64,000 bases of DNA from Daphnia pulex (taxonomy: Eukaryota > Arthropoda > Branchiopoda > Diplostraca > Daphniidae): positions 1,121,001 through 1,185,000 of the forward strand of contig NC_060022.1 of assembly GCF_021134715.1 (NCBI RefSeq), written 5' to 3'. The notes under the pieces were generated by a model, which saw only the letters and a program-made list of their open reading frames with translations, was not told the origin of the DNA and ran no database searches. The position numbers and the translations under genes are program-made. Below, in pieces: positions 23,570-35,925 of the stretch (the first letter of the stretch is position 1; each line of letters opens with the position of its first letter).

Positions 23570-25010
23570 GTATTTATCTGGTATCAGCCTATAATTTCTA
23601 CATGGCAATTTCATCTGATCATGTGGCCTGAGCAGCTGAACATTTTGCCAAAATGTCTCTTTTTCCTGTACCAGCTTCACGTTTGTCAGAAACACTTCAG
23701 AACAATTCAGGTAAATATAATGTTCAACTTCTAACTGTGAGACTACAGATTTAGTTAGTGCCTATCTCTTCAACCTATTTCAGTTGTGGAAATTGAACCT
23801 TTGAAAAGCTTGCCAACTGTGCATTCCTTTGCAACATTTATTCTGAAGGATTTTGTAGTTTAACTTAACTTCGATCAAAATGTTTTTTCATTTGAGAAGT
23901 TGTTGCTTGATAGTAATTGAGTTGTTTTTTTTTGTTTTTTTTAAAATAGGATTAACACCCCGGTATCTGGTAACAGCCTATAATTTCTACATGGCAATTT
24001 CATCTGATCATGTGGCCTGAGCAGCTGAACATTTTGCCAAAATGTCTCTTTTTCCTGTACCAGCTTCATGTTTGTCAGAAACACTTCAGAACAATTCAGG
24101 TAAATGTAATGTTCAACTTTCTAACTGTGAGACTACAGATTTAGTTAGTGCCTATCTCTTCAACCTATTTCAGTTGTAGAAATTGAACCTTTGAAAAGCT
24201 TGCTAACTGTACATTCCTTTGCAACATTTATTCTGAAGGATTTTGTAGTTTAACTTAACTTCGATCAAAATGTTTTGTCATTTGAGAAATTGTTGCTTGA
24301 TAGTAATTGAGTTGTTTTTTTGTTTTTTTCTAAATAGGATTAACACCCTGGTGGAGTTTGAGCTTCTTTGTTGCTGCCCAACTTACACATGGATTTGACG
24401 CAGCCAGCTGAGGGCTCTAATTCTTGTAAATAACATAAAGTGACATTTATTCGTCTTTTAATTGACAGCATTTCCATTGATGCTGAAGATTATTTAATTC
24501 ATTTCATTTCGGTTATAGGTTGATCATGTATGTTCGTGTAGTTGCTGTCCGATGTGGCACGTTGTTGCAGCCTATGATGGTGAAAGATCTTTCTACATCA
24601 AGTTCAATTGGCCGTTCCTTGGTGCTGATGTTGTGTTACCGAAGTTGCATCATATTTTGTTAAATTGTCATCGCGACTATTGCAGTTTATAAGTTCAGAA
24701 GCAAAAAAAAAAATTTGGGATGTTTATGTCAACAAATAATAAACATGTTTCCGGGATTGGGAAAGGAAAGTGGAGGATGTTGGAGGGGGGAGGGAGGATA
24801 TTTCAAGTTTGGATAAAAATTCAGTTAATCTATTACCATACAAATGTTGCCCTACCAATTAATCTCCAAACCCCACAAACATATACCTTCCAATCCTTCA
24901 AACCCCGAAAACATACACCTACTAACCCCTAAATTTATACCCTCAACCCTAAAAACCAATTACCTTAACCATGTGTAATAAATCAAAATAAATACGTTGT
25001 ATGAACCAAT
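23570..25010 (+). ncRNA. Possible spliced non-coding transcript with duplicated exon (right arm)
   Basis: Exon-like blocks have good consensus ends. Exon A is 23570-23710 (acceptor after ATTTAG, donor GTAAAT). Exon B is 23950-24099, a near copy of A with the same donor. Exon C is 24338-24425. A last block starts at 24519. The introns are 239, 238 and 93 bp. AATAAA signals lie at 24977 and 24987. No open frame runs through these exons, so I call it non-coding. The first exon may lie further upstream. It is the mirror of 19730-21151, so if expressed it is present in two copies on opposite strands. Confidence 0.4.
23571..24348. repeat. 388-bp tandem duplication (right arm)
   Basis: Mirror of the head-to-tail duplication at 20374-21150. 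It spans exons A and B and the introns after them in the putative transcript of this arm. Confidence 0.85.
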
Positions 25011-25082
25011 TTGTTTTATTTTCTTTTAAAAATGTTAAAAAAATTCAATAAACAGAGCGTCCGGTTCAAGACGTTTTTCTTC

Positions 25083-25518
25083 TGTACGAGTTAAACGCAA
25101 CCCGCCACCACCGCTGCGGCAATGAGACAAAAAGCGATGGTTTAGTTTTGCGGAAATCTGGGTCAGTCAAGTTACAAATTTTTCAAACTCATCAACTTCT
25201 GTCGAATTTTGGATCTAGTCTACTGGTGCAAATAGCGATCCTATGTGATTGGTAGTTAAGAAGATGGTTGTTTAAAAAAACAAACAATGGTGAGTTTTTT
25301 TGGCTACACAGAACACCCCATTGTTTGTTTTTTAAACAACCATTTTCTTAACTACCAAACACATGGAATCGCGATTTGCACTAATAGACTAGATGCAAAA
25401 TTCTACGCGAGTTGTTGAATTAGAAAAATTTGTAACTTGACTGACGGAGATTTGCGCAAATAATAAACCATGGCTTTTTGTTTCATTGGGTAGTGGGTTG
25501 CTTTGTTTAACTCGCACA
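25083..25518 (-). mobile_element. Fold-back MITE-like element B (right arm)
   Basis: Mirror copy of the element at 19204-19639, with the same TGTACGAGTTAAAC-type ends and central hairpin. It was carried along by the large inverted duplication rather than inserted independently, because the flanks match too. Confidence 0.75.
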
Positions 25519-25910
25519 TGCTGTTATAGGATATGTCTACGGCCCCCAGAGATATTTATCTGGACCGAGAAGAAGAGAGAAGTACGAGGCAAGTTTTACT
25601 GGGGAGATGTAGTCATACTAGGCTTCCGGGTTAGACTCATGACCCTCCAAAAGTTTTCATCGGATCATGCGCCTTCCAAGTCCCCGTTCGACCAGAGCCC
25701 TCCCCTCCTCCTGGTTTCACAGCGGGTGAGTGACCACCGGCGGGCGTTGGTTAGTGGTTAGTTAGGGAAACGGGGCCACAGAAAAGAAGGGAGCCCAGAT
25801 ATGCACTGATAATTTTATCTAACTACACAATTTATCAGTCTTCAATTACAGCATTCTCGCGTCGGTTTTCACCAATGGACGAAGTCCATGATCAGTAGCG
25901 AAGGATTACT

Positions 25911-28211
25911 CTGTAAGCAGAATGAACATTTATTTGGATGGCAATAATATTCAAGCAAGATTGTAGCATACCTCAAATCAGGAGGTCCTGTGTAAAGAAG
26001 TCAATAAGGAGGATTCAAGGGTAGCATCCAATGGGTCAGCAAGCAACGGACCTTGATGACTTTCTTGAAATGACAGGACTTTTCATAAAGTCTGCCATGC
26101 AAATTTAGAAACCAACAGTTTAGAATCTGTAAATAAAAAAATAAAGAAAAACAAGTTACCTTGTTTATAATTTGTGTCCTCAATGTGCTTGACGTCTATG
26201 ATGTAATTAAGAATAATTAAACAGTTATCAGTATGCACTTGAAATTGTCTCTGAAACATTAGACGGAGTGGAGATCAAAACTTAAAATACATATTAGACT
26301 GTAAGGGAAAAAGTTCAGTGACATGAGAAGTGAACTTACACATGAAACCACTGATCAGTTATTCAGATGATAAGGTTCTCTAGATGATGGAATGAGAGAT
26401 TGTTCCATGCTGGGGTTGGTGATCTAGCAAGTCCAATACACACAGCAGATAATTATGTTGAATCCTAATAAAAGATGAGAAGAATATGTTCCAGCAATTC
26501 TGTAATAAAGCTAGTGTTGGTTATTACCTGTATCATTTTGATGGCACATTCAGTAAAATACAATGATTTTGAACAAAATAGTTGACAGTAGGCTGCACGA
26601 CTCTTTTACGTTTCCTCCTGTAATAAGTTGATGAGAAACGTTAAGGTTATCCAACATATACACGGAAAAGAACACATCACCGACAAGTTACAAAAAAAAT
26701 CACTCGAATTTACCTATGAATTCATTGGTATTTGTTTATTTTCGAAGAAAAACTAGCGTAACTTTTGACAACAAACCGATTAGCCCGTGACTGACACAAT
26801 CAACACGCCATCTATTTGACACGTCCCAAACTCAGTATTTGAAGGAAGGACTGGTCTTAAGATATCACAAAACTTGAAAAGGGCATTTTTGTTTGCTAAA
26901 ACTTAGCACTCAATCCTTAGAACTATACATAGAACAAAGCTCACTTGCTAGTTTCATGCAAATTTTCCGGAAGTAAACCGGAAGTGCGCGATAGCGCCTC
27001 AACCATTGAGCTGACGTCAAATTAAACCAAAATTCGTAATCTCCATAAAATTTGGGGTCGATTGACTATACTTTTAACAAAATCCAAAATTTAGTCAAAA
27101 TCGAGAATTTTCCTGAACTAGTCAGGAAAATTTACGATTTTGGACGATTTTCCGATATTTTGAACTGATACTTAAAATGGACCTCAAATTTGATGAGAAT
27201 CACGAATATTTGGATCTTTTTGGCGTCACGCAAATATTTACACAACTATTAACGAATTTAGAAACCGGAAGTAGACACAAAAGCAGTTATCGAAAATTTA
27301 ACAAGTGAGCTTTGTTGGTGGAATAGTTATCGTCAGTTATCACTAAAAAATTACCACACAACCGTCAAACGTTTACAATGATGTGCAAAGTAACTGAAAC
27401 TGACTAATTTGACAGCTGAAGATTGTCAAAGGCGTTGATAGAATAAAGAAACGTTTAAGTAATACTTCGCTTGCGACTCGCAAGAAGGGCCTGATTTTGG
27501 AATTATTACGCAGACACAAAGTTTGAAGATTATATAAGAAGATATTACATAAATATTACAAAGTAGTCACAGTTGGCAAACTTTTCGAATATTACAAAAA
27601 TGCAGTTCTAACTTCCAACCAATGGAAAATTAACTAATTTAAACCACATTTCTAGTGTAGACTTAACTGAAAATTCTACAACAGAGAGGTCAAGTGTTTA
27701 ATGCGTCAGAAGCAAGTTTTAGTCAAAGGATTTCTTGCATATTTACTTCATCTACAACAGCATATTTCAATTTGTCACACCTGAAGACAAATGATAAACA
27801 AAAGATGTGAACAAAGTAGTTGATTTGGATTCTTAGCTAGAAGTGTCCTGTCCAGCTCACATGATCTTTATTACACAATCAGTCTTGGAACACACACAAA
27901 CAGCCAGTCCCGATTTGTAGGATGCCACTGGTTTCCCTTTCCAGCAGTGACTGGTTACATTAAATTTCTTTCTTTGGGTTCACAAGCTCTTACCTGTTTA
28001 AATGAAGAAAAATCCAAATCTTGACGCGTGGTACAGCTCAGGTGGGCAACCGAGAAACAAGAGAAAACTTAATGAGAACGGGCATTTTCGCAATTACCGA
28101 TTTAGTTTCTTTCACTCTTTAGCACATGCAGAAATAACATCTATTAACCAACTTGTCTATAACTATAACTAACGATGAAGGTGAACGAACGAAAATTCTG
28201 ACGTTTTGGGG
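25911..28211 (-). ncRNA. Possible spliced long non-coding transcript (right arm)
   Basis: Mirror of the unit proposed at 16500-18800. The splice-like sites are kept, apart from the 11-bp deletion near 25968. The same doubts apply: no coding frame, and some implied introns are too short. Confidence 0.3.
26933..27316 (-). mobile_element. Fold-back MITE-like element A (right arm)
   Basis: Mirror copy of the element at 17395-17778. Both 15-bp terminal inverted repeats are intact. Confidence 0.75.
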
Positions 28212-28512
28212 AACAAGCGAGCAGACGTACTTTCGGGGAAACTGTCAAGCAGCGTTGCCATTTTATGAAAATCGGCAGCCAAATAAAATGTGTTTTCAAA
28301 ACACCAAAACACGATTAACACGTTAACAGAACACGAATTCAAAGAGAAATAAATTCACAGTCTTTATCTGTGATACGAATATAAATTATATAATCAATTA
28401 AAAATGCAAAGTAATACCCGAATATTTCATTATTTCCATATTTATTTAACAAACGGTAAAAACTATGAAAATAAAAAAACGATGAAGAAATCAGGACAAG
28501 CAGCAAAACAGC

Positions 28513-31500
28513 TTAGGGAATGCAGTTAGTCTTGGCGAGTGAATTTGTCGAACGACGTGTCATTATCCGAGATTCGATAACCAAATAGACTTGTTCCAAA
28601 TTCTTCTCACCCCAGCGAATATTGTTGCGGATACCCTCCAGAATCCCGTTCGTGAAAGCGCGATTGAGTTTCTTGTCTTTATTTTCCAAGTCGGACAAAA
28701 TCCGGGACATCTTTTTCGTGACGAATAAATCACATAAAGAAAAGCGGAATTGGGTATATTTCAAACCAATTAGATGCTCAACTGAATGAACAATTTACCT
28801 CTTTCAATTCGTCTGGTGTACTCAGAAATTTGGCGGCAGAGGTGAGCAGCTTCAAATTATCGCCAGACCTTCTATAACTAAAACTAAAAGTCCACGCAAA
28901 TCAAAATGTTTAAAAAAAAACCGACGCATTAAAAGTCTAAAATTAAATGTGTTCCTACTGTCGCCCTAGGATCTCCCAGTTGGTCGCCAAAAAGTTCAAC
29001 ACCATGGAACGAGCGACGTGATTTTCCGTCATTTTCTCAATGGTGGCGAACGTGTCGTGCGGGTCCTGTTCGATTGTCGGCGAAAACACGCGCGAAAGAA
29101 GCTGTTTCAAACGATCACGATCTTGACTGCAACTCATGGCCGATAAAATCTTTGTCCGCTGTGACGACCACATGTCGCAAAGACTAGCTCGCCACGCCCA
29201 GTTCCATTCTTCCTTGCCACCGTAGCGAATCACCGCACACCAATTGCGCTCCAAATGTTCCGTCATTGCCCTGAATTATACGTAGGACCATTTTAAACGG
29301 TTCAATTCAACTCAAATCATATCAAAGTTGTTACTTTTTCTCTTCGGGGGTAATTGAGCCGCCCATTTGAGCGTGAAAGAGGCGCATGACTTGATCGACA
29401 CACACACCGTCGTCACTCCAGTTCAGGCAGCCAACTCCATCCAGCGGATCACCAACTCGAACCCAGTCGTTGTAGTCGCCTGGCTCTCCATGGTCGGTTT
29501 TCTCGAACTTGAATCTACTGGTGTATTCCTGTGAAAATGAATGAAATGATTTATGATCTTTTGATCGTGAATGTCAGTTCGCGAACCTTGAACAGATTAT
29601 AAAGCGATTCGTTGTGTCTCGACCGTTCCTGGATCAATTTCAAGTGGAATAAACTGGTAGACTGGACGAACTCGTCGTTGACCAAAGTCAGATACTCGAT
29701 GAGTTCAACAACCACTTGATAGTCCAAATATCCGGCTCCAGCCAGCGTGAAAGCGTCGTCAATCAATTGAGCCCGAGTCACTTTCGGGATGACGGTGTGA
29801 TTGAGCATCAGCTGATTGGAGATCAGTCGCCAATTGGCTTTGTCGTACAACACTCGACCGTAGATGGCGAATTGGCCGTTGACGAGAATCCAAGTGTCCG
29901 GTTCTTGGTCTTCTGCTGGTCCGTCTCGGTTCAACACCTGAGGGAAATAAGGAATCTCCAAAGTCGGACGTTCGGGCGTGAGCCAAACTCTCGGATATGT
30001 CCCTTCTCGGGTGAAATCTGGCCGTCTGCCATCCGTCATGGCGATGGGGATCCACCACAAGGCATTGACCTGTGATGAATTGCTTCGGAGTAACGGAAAC
30101 GGCATCTGAGACAGCCGAATTCGCCCGTTGCCGGCCAGAGAGCAACGAACGATCGGATAACTCGGCTGATGGGTCCAAGAATTCATGATCTTCGTGACGT
30201 TCATCGTCCGGCCAAATTCGCGGTCCTGGTGCAGTTGCTCGTTCAAAATCTCCATGAAATTTCGACTGTTGACACTCTGGAATTGACTGTGTGAATAAAA
30301 AACAAGTCGTTTAAGTGAATTACGAATTGAAAAAGAGGTTAAATAATTTGTGATTCGTAATTAATTATTATTATCAATTAAATGTGACTAACTAGCGATC
30401 CATGTAAGTGATGAGTGCGTTTCTGAATTTCTCATGTCCAACGAAATTGCGTAACATCAGGAATAAACCACTTCCTACGACAGATTTTGAGTATTTTTGT
30501 GTGTCAGAAAAAAAAAACTAAATTAATTTCCTATTACCTTTACTGTAGGAAAGTGGATCAAACATCTTTTCAGCTTCTTCGGCCGTCTCCACTTGTCGGA
30601 TGACCGTCAGCGGTTCTGTTCGCTCCTCTTCGAATTTCATGGCGGATCGAATGGATTTGTGGCGTTCGGCCTCACAACGATACGTGTCGTTTGGCATTGC
30701 CTAAACAGCAAATTGTAGTTGCAGTTTAAATTATTACGGTATTTGATTTTGAAAATTATTCAGACATAATCGGTTAATTCCATCTCGAAGAGTGAACTCA
30801 TGCCTTCATTAAACCAAATGTCACTCCACCAATTGGAAGTAACCTTTTAATTAAAAAAAAATGAATTAATTTCTCATTGGAAAATTATAAATTTCAATCA
30901 ATTTGTCACCAAGTTGCCGAAAAACTGATGCGCCAATTCGTGCGCCATTATTTGAATGAGAGTAAAACGGTCGTCCTCGCTGTCAGTTTCCTTGTTGTGA
31001 TAAAGTCGGTTTTCCCTATTTAAAGTTCAATTCAATTAGATTTATAATAAAATTTATATCAATCAATTGATTATACCGAAAGAGGATGAGACCCCAGTTC
31101 TCCATGGCCTCGAAATGGAGTTGAATTGGCGCGGTTATAAAATCAATTTTGGGTAAAGTGAACGGCTGACGGACGTATTTCACCAAATAGTTGAGCAGGT
31201 CGCCGGCGACCGCCATGGATTCCTTTAGATGGGGCAGCTGGTCCGGCCGTCCCCAGAAGCGCAACTTGACGGACCGGTCGCCGTCCAACTGATAAATCGT
31301 CTCCAAACTCTCATAGTCCGTCACGAACATGGCCAATAAATAGGTGGGCATGGGCGGCGACCGTGAAAATGACGTCCACATCCAATCGCGCGTGGTTGTC
31401 CTTTTGTAACATCAAAGTTAACACACACATTAACGCGCAACTTTTCACCGTTATATAGGACCATCGATGTATAAGGAGAAAAGGTCAATTTTGGCATGAC

Positions 31501-31886
31501 AGATCGCCAGGGACTTACATGGCACGGCTGGAAATTTCGGGCATGTTGGACAGGGCCGTCATGGCGTTGCTGTGACCGACAACCACGTCAAAAGTCATTT
31601 TTAATCCCGGCTCGTCCAGGCAGGGAAGAACTCGACGGGCGTCGGTCGCTTGCATTTGCGTTCCACCGAACCAACTAAAAATCCAATCATTTAAAATTTT
31701 AAAATTCAAAAGTCAATTCAAGGAATTATTTTCTTACCCTTGGTGGCAGCAGGAAGTGACGTCATTCTTGTAATTGGCTCTGTAAAATCCTCTGGAATCC
31801 TCTCTAACCTTGCCCAGGTAATACAAACCGATGCGGTACTTGTGACCCTTGAGCAAAACCTGTTTGAGAACGATGCTCATTTGCTC
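28513..31886 (-). pseudogene. 5'-truncated duplicate of the M1 aminopeptidase
   Basis: Mirror copy of the gene at 12450-16198, running from its stop codon at 28513 to the palindrome edge at 31886. All exons from the second onward are present and open: HELAH, NEGM and EAMENWG are kept, and the one change I found in exon 1 is synonymous. The first 375 coding bases are missing, including the signal peptide and the start of the N-terminal domain, as are the promoter and 5' UTR. An in-frame ATG just inside the break could start a shortened, non-secreted protein only if a new promoter exists upstream. I see no decay, which fits a very recent duplication or an artefact. It is called a pseudogene because the start and secretion signal are gone. 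Confidence 0.65.
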
Positions 31887-34800
31887 GCGTGTTGTAGGTA
31901 TACACTATACACCTTCACGTTCTTTTGTCAAATATATTGTGGGAGACACCTGCCTCAATTTCTTGGCTTCAAGTTGGTATTTTGATCTTGACAAGGGACT
32001 TTTCAAATTCCGTCATGACCAAAACTGCAATCAACTATTAGAATTGATGGGGGTACTCCATGGCAATAGATTCTTCACACCAATCATCACTATCAATTTC
32101 TTCCTGACTTCATATGGATATATTCCAGAGTATAAGAAAATAAATTAGGAAATCCATTAAAATATTAGGTAAATAATAAACAACAAAAAACATATACACA
32201 ACCTAACAGGATAATTATTTTTTGTTTCATTGTAATCATTCCTTTTTTTTTTTGTTTCTTTTTGTATGTTAAAACATGGTGGAATTGTGGGTGGAGCCGT
32301 GGAACAAATAAAACACAATTCTACTTTAACATCTTTACTTGAATTGTACTTTCTTTTCTTTTTGTTAAGCTTCCTGTTTTCTTTCTAATCCTGTGTCTTT
32401 AAGAAATGACTTAAGTATGTAAAAAGGCCTTACACACTATCAGATGCTAATAAGAGACAATAAGGCTTCCAGCATGGCTAATCAATTTAGGAGAAATTTC
32501 TGCAAAAGATAAGTTTGAGTTTGGCAACCCACACATGTTTCAATACTTCTTTCTAACCCTTCCTAAACAAAAAATTTCCTTGATGTAAATGTCATGCTAT
32601 GTCCTATCAAAATACAGCGTGCTTTTTCTGCTGTGAACCAAAAGAATTCACTCTGCCCTATCTACTTCACACACTTACACTGCTTTCACTATAACCATAA
32701 CAAATGTTCAGGAACTTTAGTGTGTGAATGAGATATGAAAAGATGAAAGCAACACCTGTTACCTCTTCTGGATGAACAACTGGTACCCCATCATTCCAGC
32801 TAAAACAACAAAATGTTGTACATCTGGAACCTAAAAAGAATAAAAGAAACGATTATTATTAGCAGCTTCATAACTTTCAAGAGTTTCATTTCTGATTTTC
32901 AATTTTTACTATACTCTCTTCGCTGAAATTCAATAAATCTTACAAAACTAACTGTGGAAAATTGTTCTTCTCCCCAACCACAATCCACGCTTCACGGTGC
33001 TTTATTGCACTGCTTTTTTGGTATGACACCAATTGTTGACGTATGCCGGTGAACGCCTCTTTTTTTTTAGATAAAGCATTATGGCCAATGGGGTTGCTGG
33101 CCAAGTAGCTCGCGAAATTCGAGTGTGTATATATGTTATTTTGCCACGTAGCGACATCTAACCTTATAAAATGTTCGGCGGGACTTACCCTAACTACAAG
33201 TCTACAACTACATAAGTACCTATGTATAATTTTTTTTCTACTCTAATGTTTTTCAGGAAAGAAATAATTTAAACTGAACTAATCTAATCGATATTTTTCG
33301 CTACACTTTTTTCGGTTTTCAATCATCCTCTAAATCGAAAATTGATTTCTTCAAAAAAACCTGCTCAGTGCTACCACCTGTCGGCTTAAGAAGAAACCCT
33401 TTGCCTTCTCCAAAGAAAGAAAAAATTTGAAAAAAAGCAAAAAAACTGAATGCTGAAAAATTTAGTAAAAGTTTTAATACGTTGGTTTGGCATAGTTCCC
33501 AAAAAGTGTGATATCATACTAATATCCATCTTTGTTTGGACTTTTATTGCCTGACATTTTGTATTTCTTCCTACAAACGATTGCTAATAATCTACTTGTT
33601 AAAAAAATTCTCGTCACTATTGTACGTAATGCAACAAAAGATCTGCACGCAAGAGACGTAGAAACTAGTTTAATGTAAAAACTGTTGTATAGCCTTCATT
33701 GAAATATTCCGTCATTATTAGCTCAATTTATTCCGGTTTGTTCGCCTTAAAGCGCTCAAGGTTCGACATTCGAATGAGTTCTGTTACTTTTTCAAATGTT
33801 GTTGCATCACGTAATCCACAAAAGGTTTGAAGGTTACAACCCAAATTCTTTTCGAAATTATAGATTACCCTATGTCTCACCTGTTGTCCCATGCCTCCCA
33901 CATTAACCGCAGTTAATCGTAGGCTACTAAATTTTATTTTACTCCCACCTCAAAAAATTAAAAAGAAATATAGCACTTCAATTACTATTATTTTCTCCAC
34001 TGATTTATCGATTGGCTAGAGACGAAAAAGTTGCTATGGAAATCTTACAGCAAGAAAGGTAGTAATTCAAAAGAATGTCGGCTATGTTTGTTCTCGATCA
34101 ATCTTTGCAGCGACGACACACATTGCTGCTGCTTTCTTGGGATGGAAAGCTCCGTTGCCTTTCTCTGCTGGTTGGCAACACCATCGTGCATATTGGTCAC
34201 AAATAACCCATGAGCTGACTAGATTCTAAAGCGGATCTAGGCTATTCTATATAGCCTTTAGGAAAATATACTACTTGAGCTTTACGTTGCGATTCCCGAT
34301 ACATTTTTGGCGTGTCGTTGTTCGGATGTAACGAATTACTATTTTGGGCATATAAAAGATACATCACGAGCGAGACAGTGGACACACATATATGTCCACG
34401 TCATTTAGTTCACCGACAGAATGCCAATGATGCAACTTTCCGTAAGGAGCATTTCAAGAGGTTCCACCATCTCAAAGAGTTTCACTGTTTGAGTGTTTGC
34501 CGTGTGAATAATGAGCAAATCACATAATCAAAGGATATTCCATGTGAACGAGCCTGTAGCGCTTCCTTTTTATATAACTGCTCTTAGGGTATTATTTTTT
34601 TCTTCCTGTCGTGGCCACGGTTAACTATTATATGATTGTAGGTTTGGACTTTTTTAGTACCATTAATTCCAAATCACGAGGGAACTCGATGATTCTTCAG
34701 CCCTGTCGGCCGTTGCAAGCTGATTTCTTCTGAAGAGTTGCGTGGCTTTTACAAATAAGCTTTAGGCTTTATACCTTATTGAATTTTAAAGTCCATTTCA

Positions 34801-35208
34801 AGAAGTAAAAAATCGGAGGTACAATAAAAGAGAAATTGGACGTCGAATGTTCACCAATAAAAGGTTTAGTATCTCTGACATTCTACGTGAAGAGATTGGT
34901 GAATAAAACATTTAAGGCAACACTAGCTGTCCATCTAGTTTTAAATATTCATGCAAAATACCGGTTTGGGTTTGGACATTGAAGCACTTTCGAAGACACT
35001 CGAGTAACTATTACTAAATGCTATAAATACCCATTTTATCAGTAATAGGGTAAAATACACAACTAGCATAGTGAAAACAAATTATAGTCGCTAAGGGCGC
35101 GGTCTAGTTGGTACTAGAATGTGATTATTGGTAAACAAATGCCAAGTCCGACGTGAAAATAAAACTGGGTCAGACAAAAAGTGATCGCCCTTCACCGATT
35201 ACGCTAGA
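31887..35208. other. Intergenic DNA right of the palindrome
   Basis: AT-rich, with no convincing gene. On the minus strand an exon-like block near 32762-32830 has an acceptor after TTTTTAG and a donor GTAACA. It could encode a short peptide (VPDVQHFVVLAGMMGYQLFI and a few more residues), but the upstream part offers no in-frame start and the next candidate exon stops at once. I leave it uncalled. The 34-35 kb part shows nothing beyond the upstream region of the cuticle gene. Confidence 0.4.
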
Positions 35209-35217
35209 GTATATAAG
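35209..35217 (+). promoter_or_regulatory. TATA box of the cuticle gene
   Basis: GTATATAAG lies 53 bases before the ATG at 35270, the usual spacing for short-leader arthropod cuticle genes. Confidence 0.75.
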
Positions 35218-35269
35218 CCTCATTTATCTATTTGTCCTATCATTCGTGAAAGCGATCAAGCAAGTCAAC

Positions 35270-35925
35270 ATGAAGCTGGTAAAGAAAATCAAGTTGCTCA
35301 AAAATCGCCAAGTTAATTCTTATAATCAATTCCATTCCTTTTAACATTTTTACAGTTCATCGTCGCCGTCCTCATCGCCGCTGCTGCTGCAGCTCCGTCC
35401 AGCTACCCCTCGTACGAAAAGAAGTACGAGAAGGACTACAAATACCCCGAGATCACCATCACCAGCCAATCTGATGAGCGCAACCTCGATGGCAGCAGCC
35501 AATGGAGGTAATAAACTATTTCTTCTTATTTAAAATGTTTTCCAATTTACTAAACTGTTTAATTGTGTAACAGCTACGCCCAGTCTGACTACACCACCCG
35601 CGAGGAATCTCAGGTCCAGAAGAAAATGCAAGGAGTCAAGTACGATTCTTACGGCAAAGCCACCTACGAGGATGTTATGGGCAACACCAACAAGGGATCT
35701 TCCTACTGGGTTTCTCCCGAAGGCGAGAAGTTCACTTTGACCTGGGTTGCCGATGATGCCGGTTTCCAGCCAAAGGGTGACCACTTGCCCGTCGCTCCCG
35801 TCCACGTCTACGAGCTCCCAGTTGCCCCAGTCCATGAATACGAACTCCCCGTTGCCCCCGTCCACGAATACGAACTTCCCGTTGCCCCCGCCCTCCCCTA
35901 CAAACGCACTGGAGCTGGATACTAA
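35270..35925 (+). CDS. Rebers-Riddiford (RR) cuticle protein with VAPVH repeats
   Basis: Structural chitin-binding protein of the exoskeleton. Three exons: 35270-35278 (MKL only), 35356-35507 and 35574-35925, giving 170 residues. A signal peptide (MKLFIVAVLIAAAAAAPS) comes first, then a Tyr/Lys-rich stretch. Next is a chitin_bind_4 domain, about residues 50-125, with YAQSDYTTREE, SYWVSPEGEKFTLTWVADDA and GFQPKGDHLP; the order and aromatic spacing fit an RR-1-like domain. The C-terminus has four near-copies of VAPVHxYELP and ends in RTGAGY. The tiny first exon encoding only the first residues of the signal peptide is typical of arthropod cuticle genes. It is probably expressed in epidermis with moulting; that is known of the family, not seen here. 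Confidence 0.9.

Larger units (their letters stand above)
22559..31886 (-). repeat. Right arm of the 19-kb inverted repeat
   Basis: This is the reverse complement of 12825-22162, over 99.8 percent identical by eye. It stops abruptly at 31886, inside exon 1 of the aminopeptidase; beyond that point the sequence is unrelated to the left flank. It lacks the 11-bp block found at 18744-18754. Confidence 0.97.

Noticed and set aside
24720-24932. 70-residue open frame (mirror at 19790-20002)
   Set aside because: Lies in the 3' part of the putative non-coding transcript; the composition is G- and T-run driven and the frame crosses no splice junction.
25486-25761. 91-residue open frame (mirror at 18961-19236)
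   Set aside because: Begins inside fold-back element B and runs into its flank; probably chance or element-derived.
32762-32830. Exon-like block for a micropeptide on the minus strand
   Set aside because: Good splice ends and a pleasing hydrophobic peptide, but there is no in-frame start upstream and an immediate stop in the next candidate exon.
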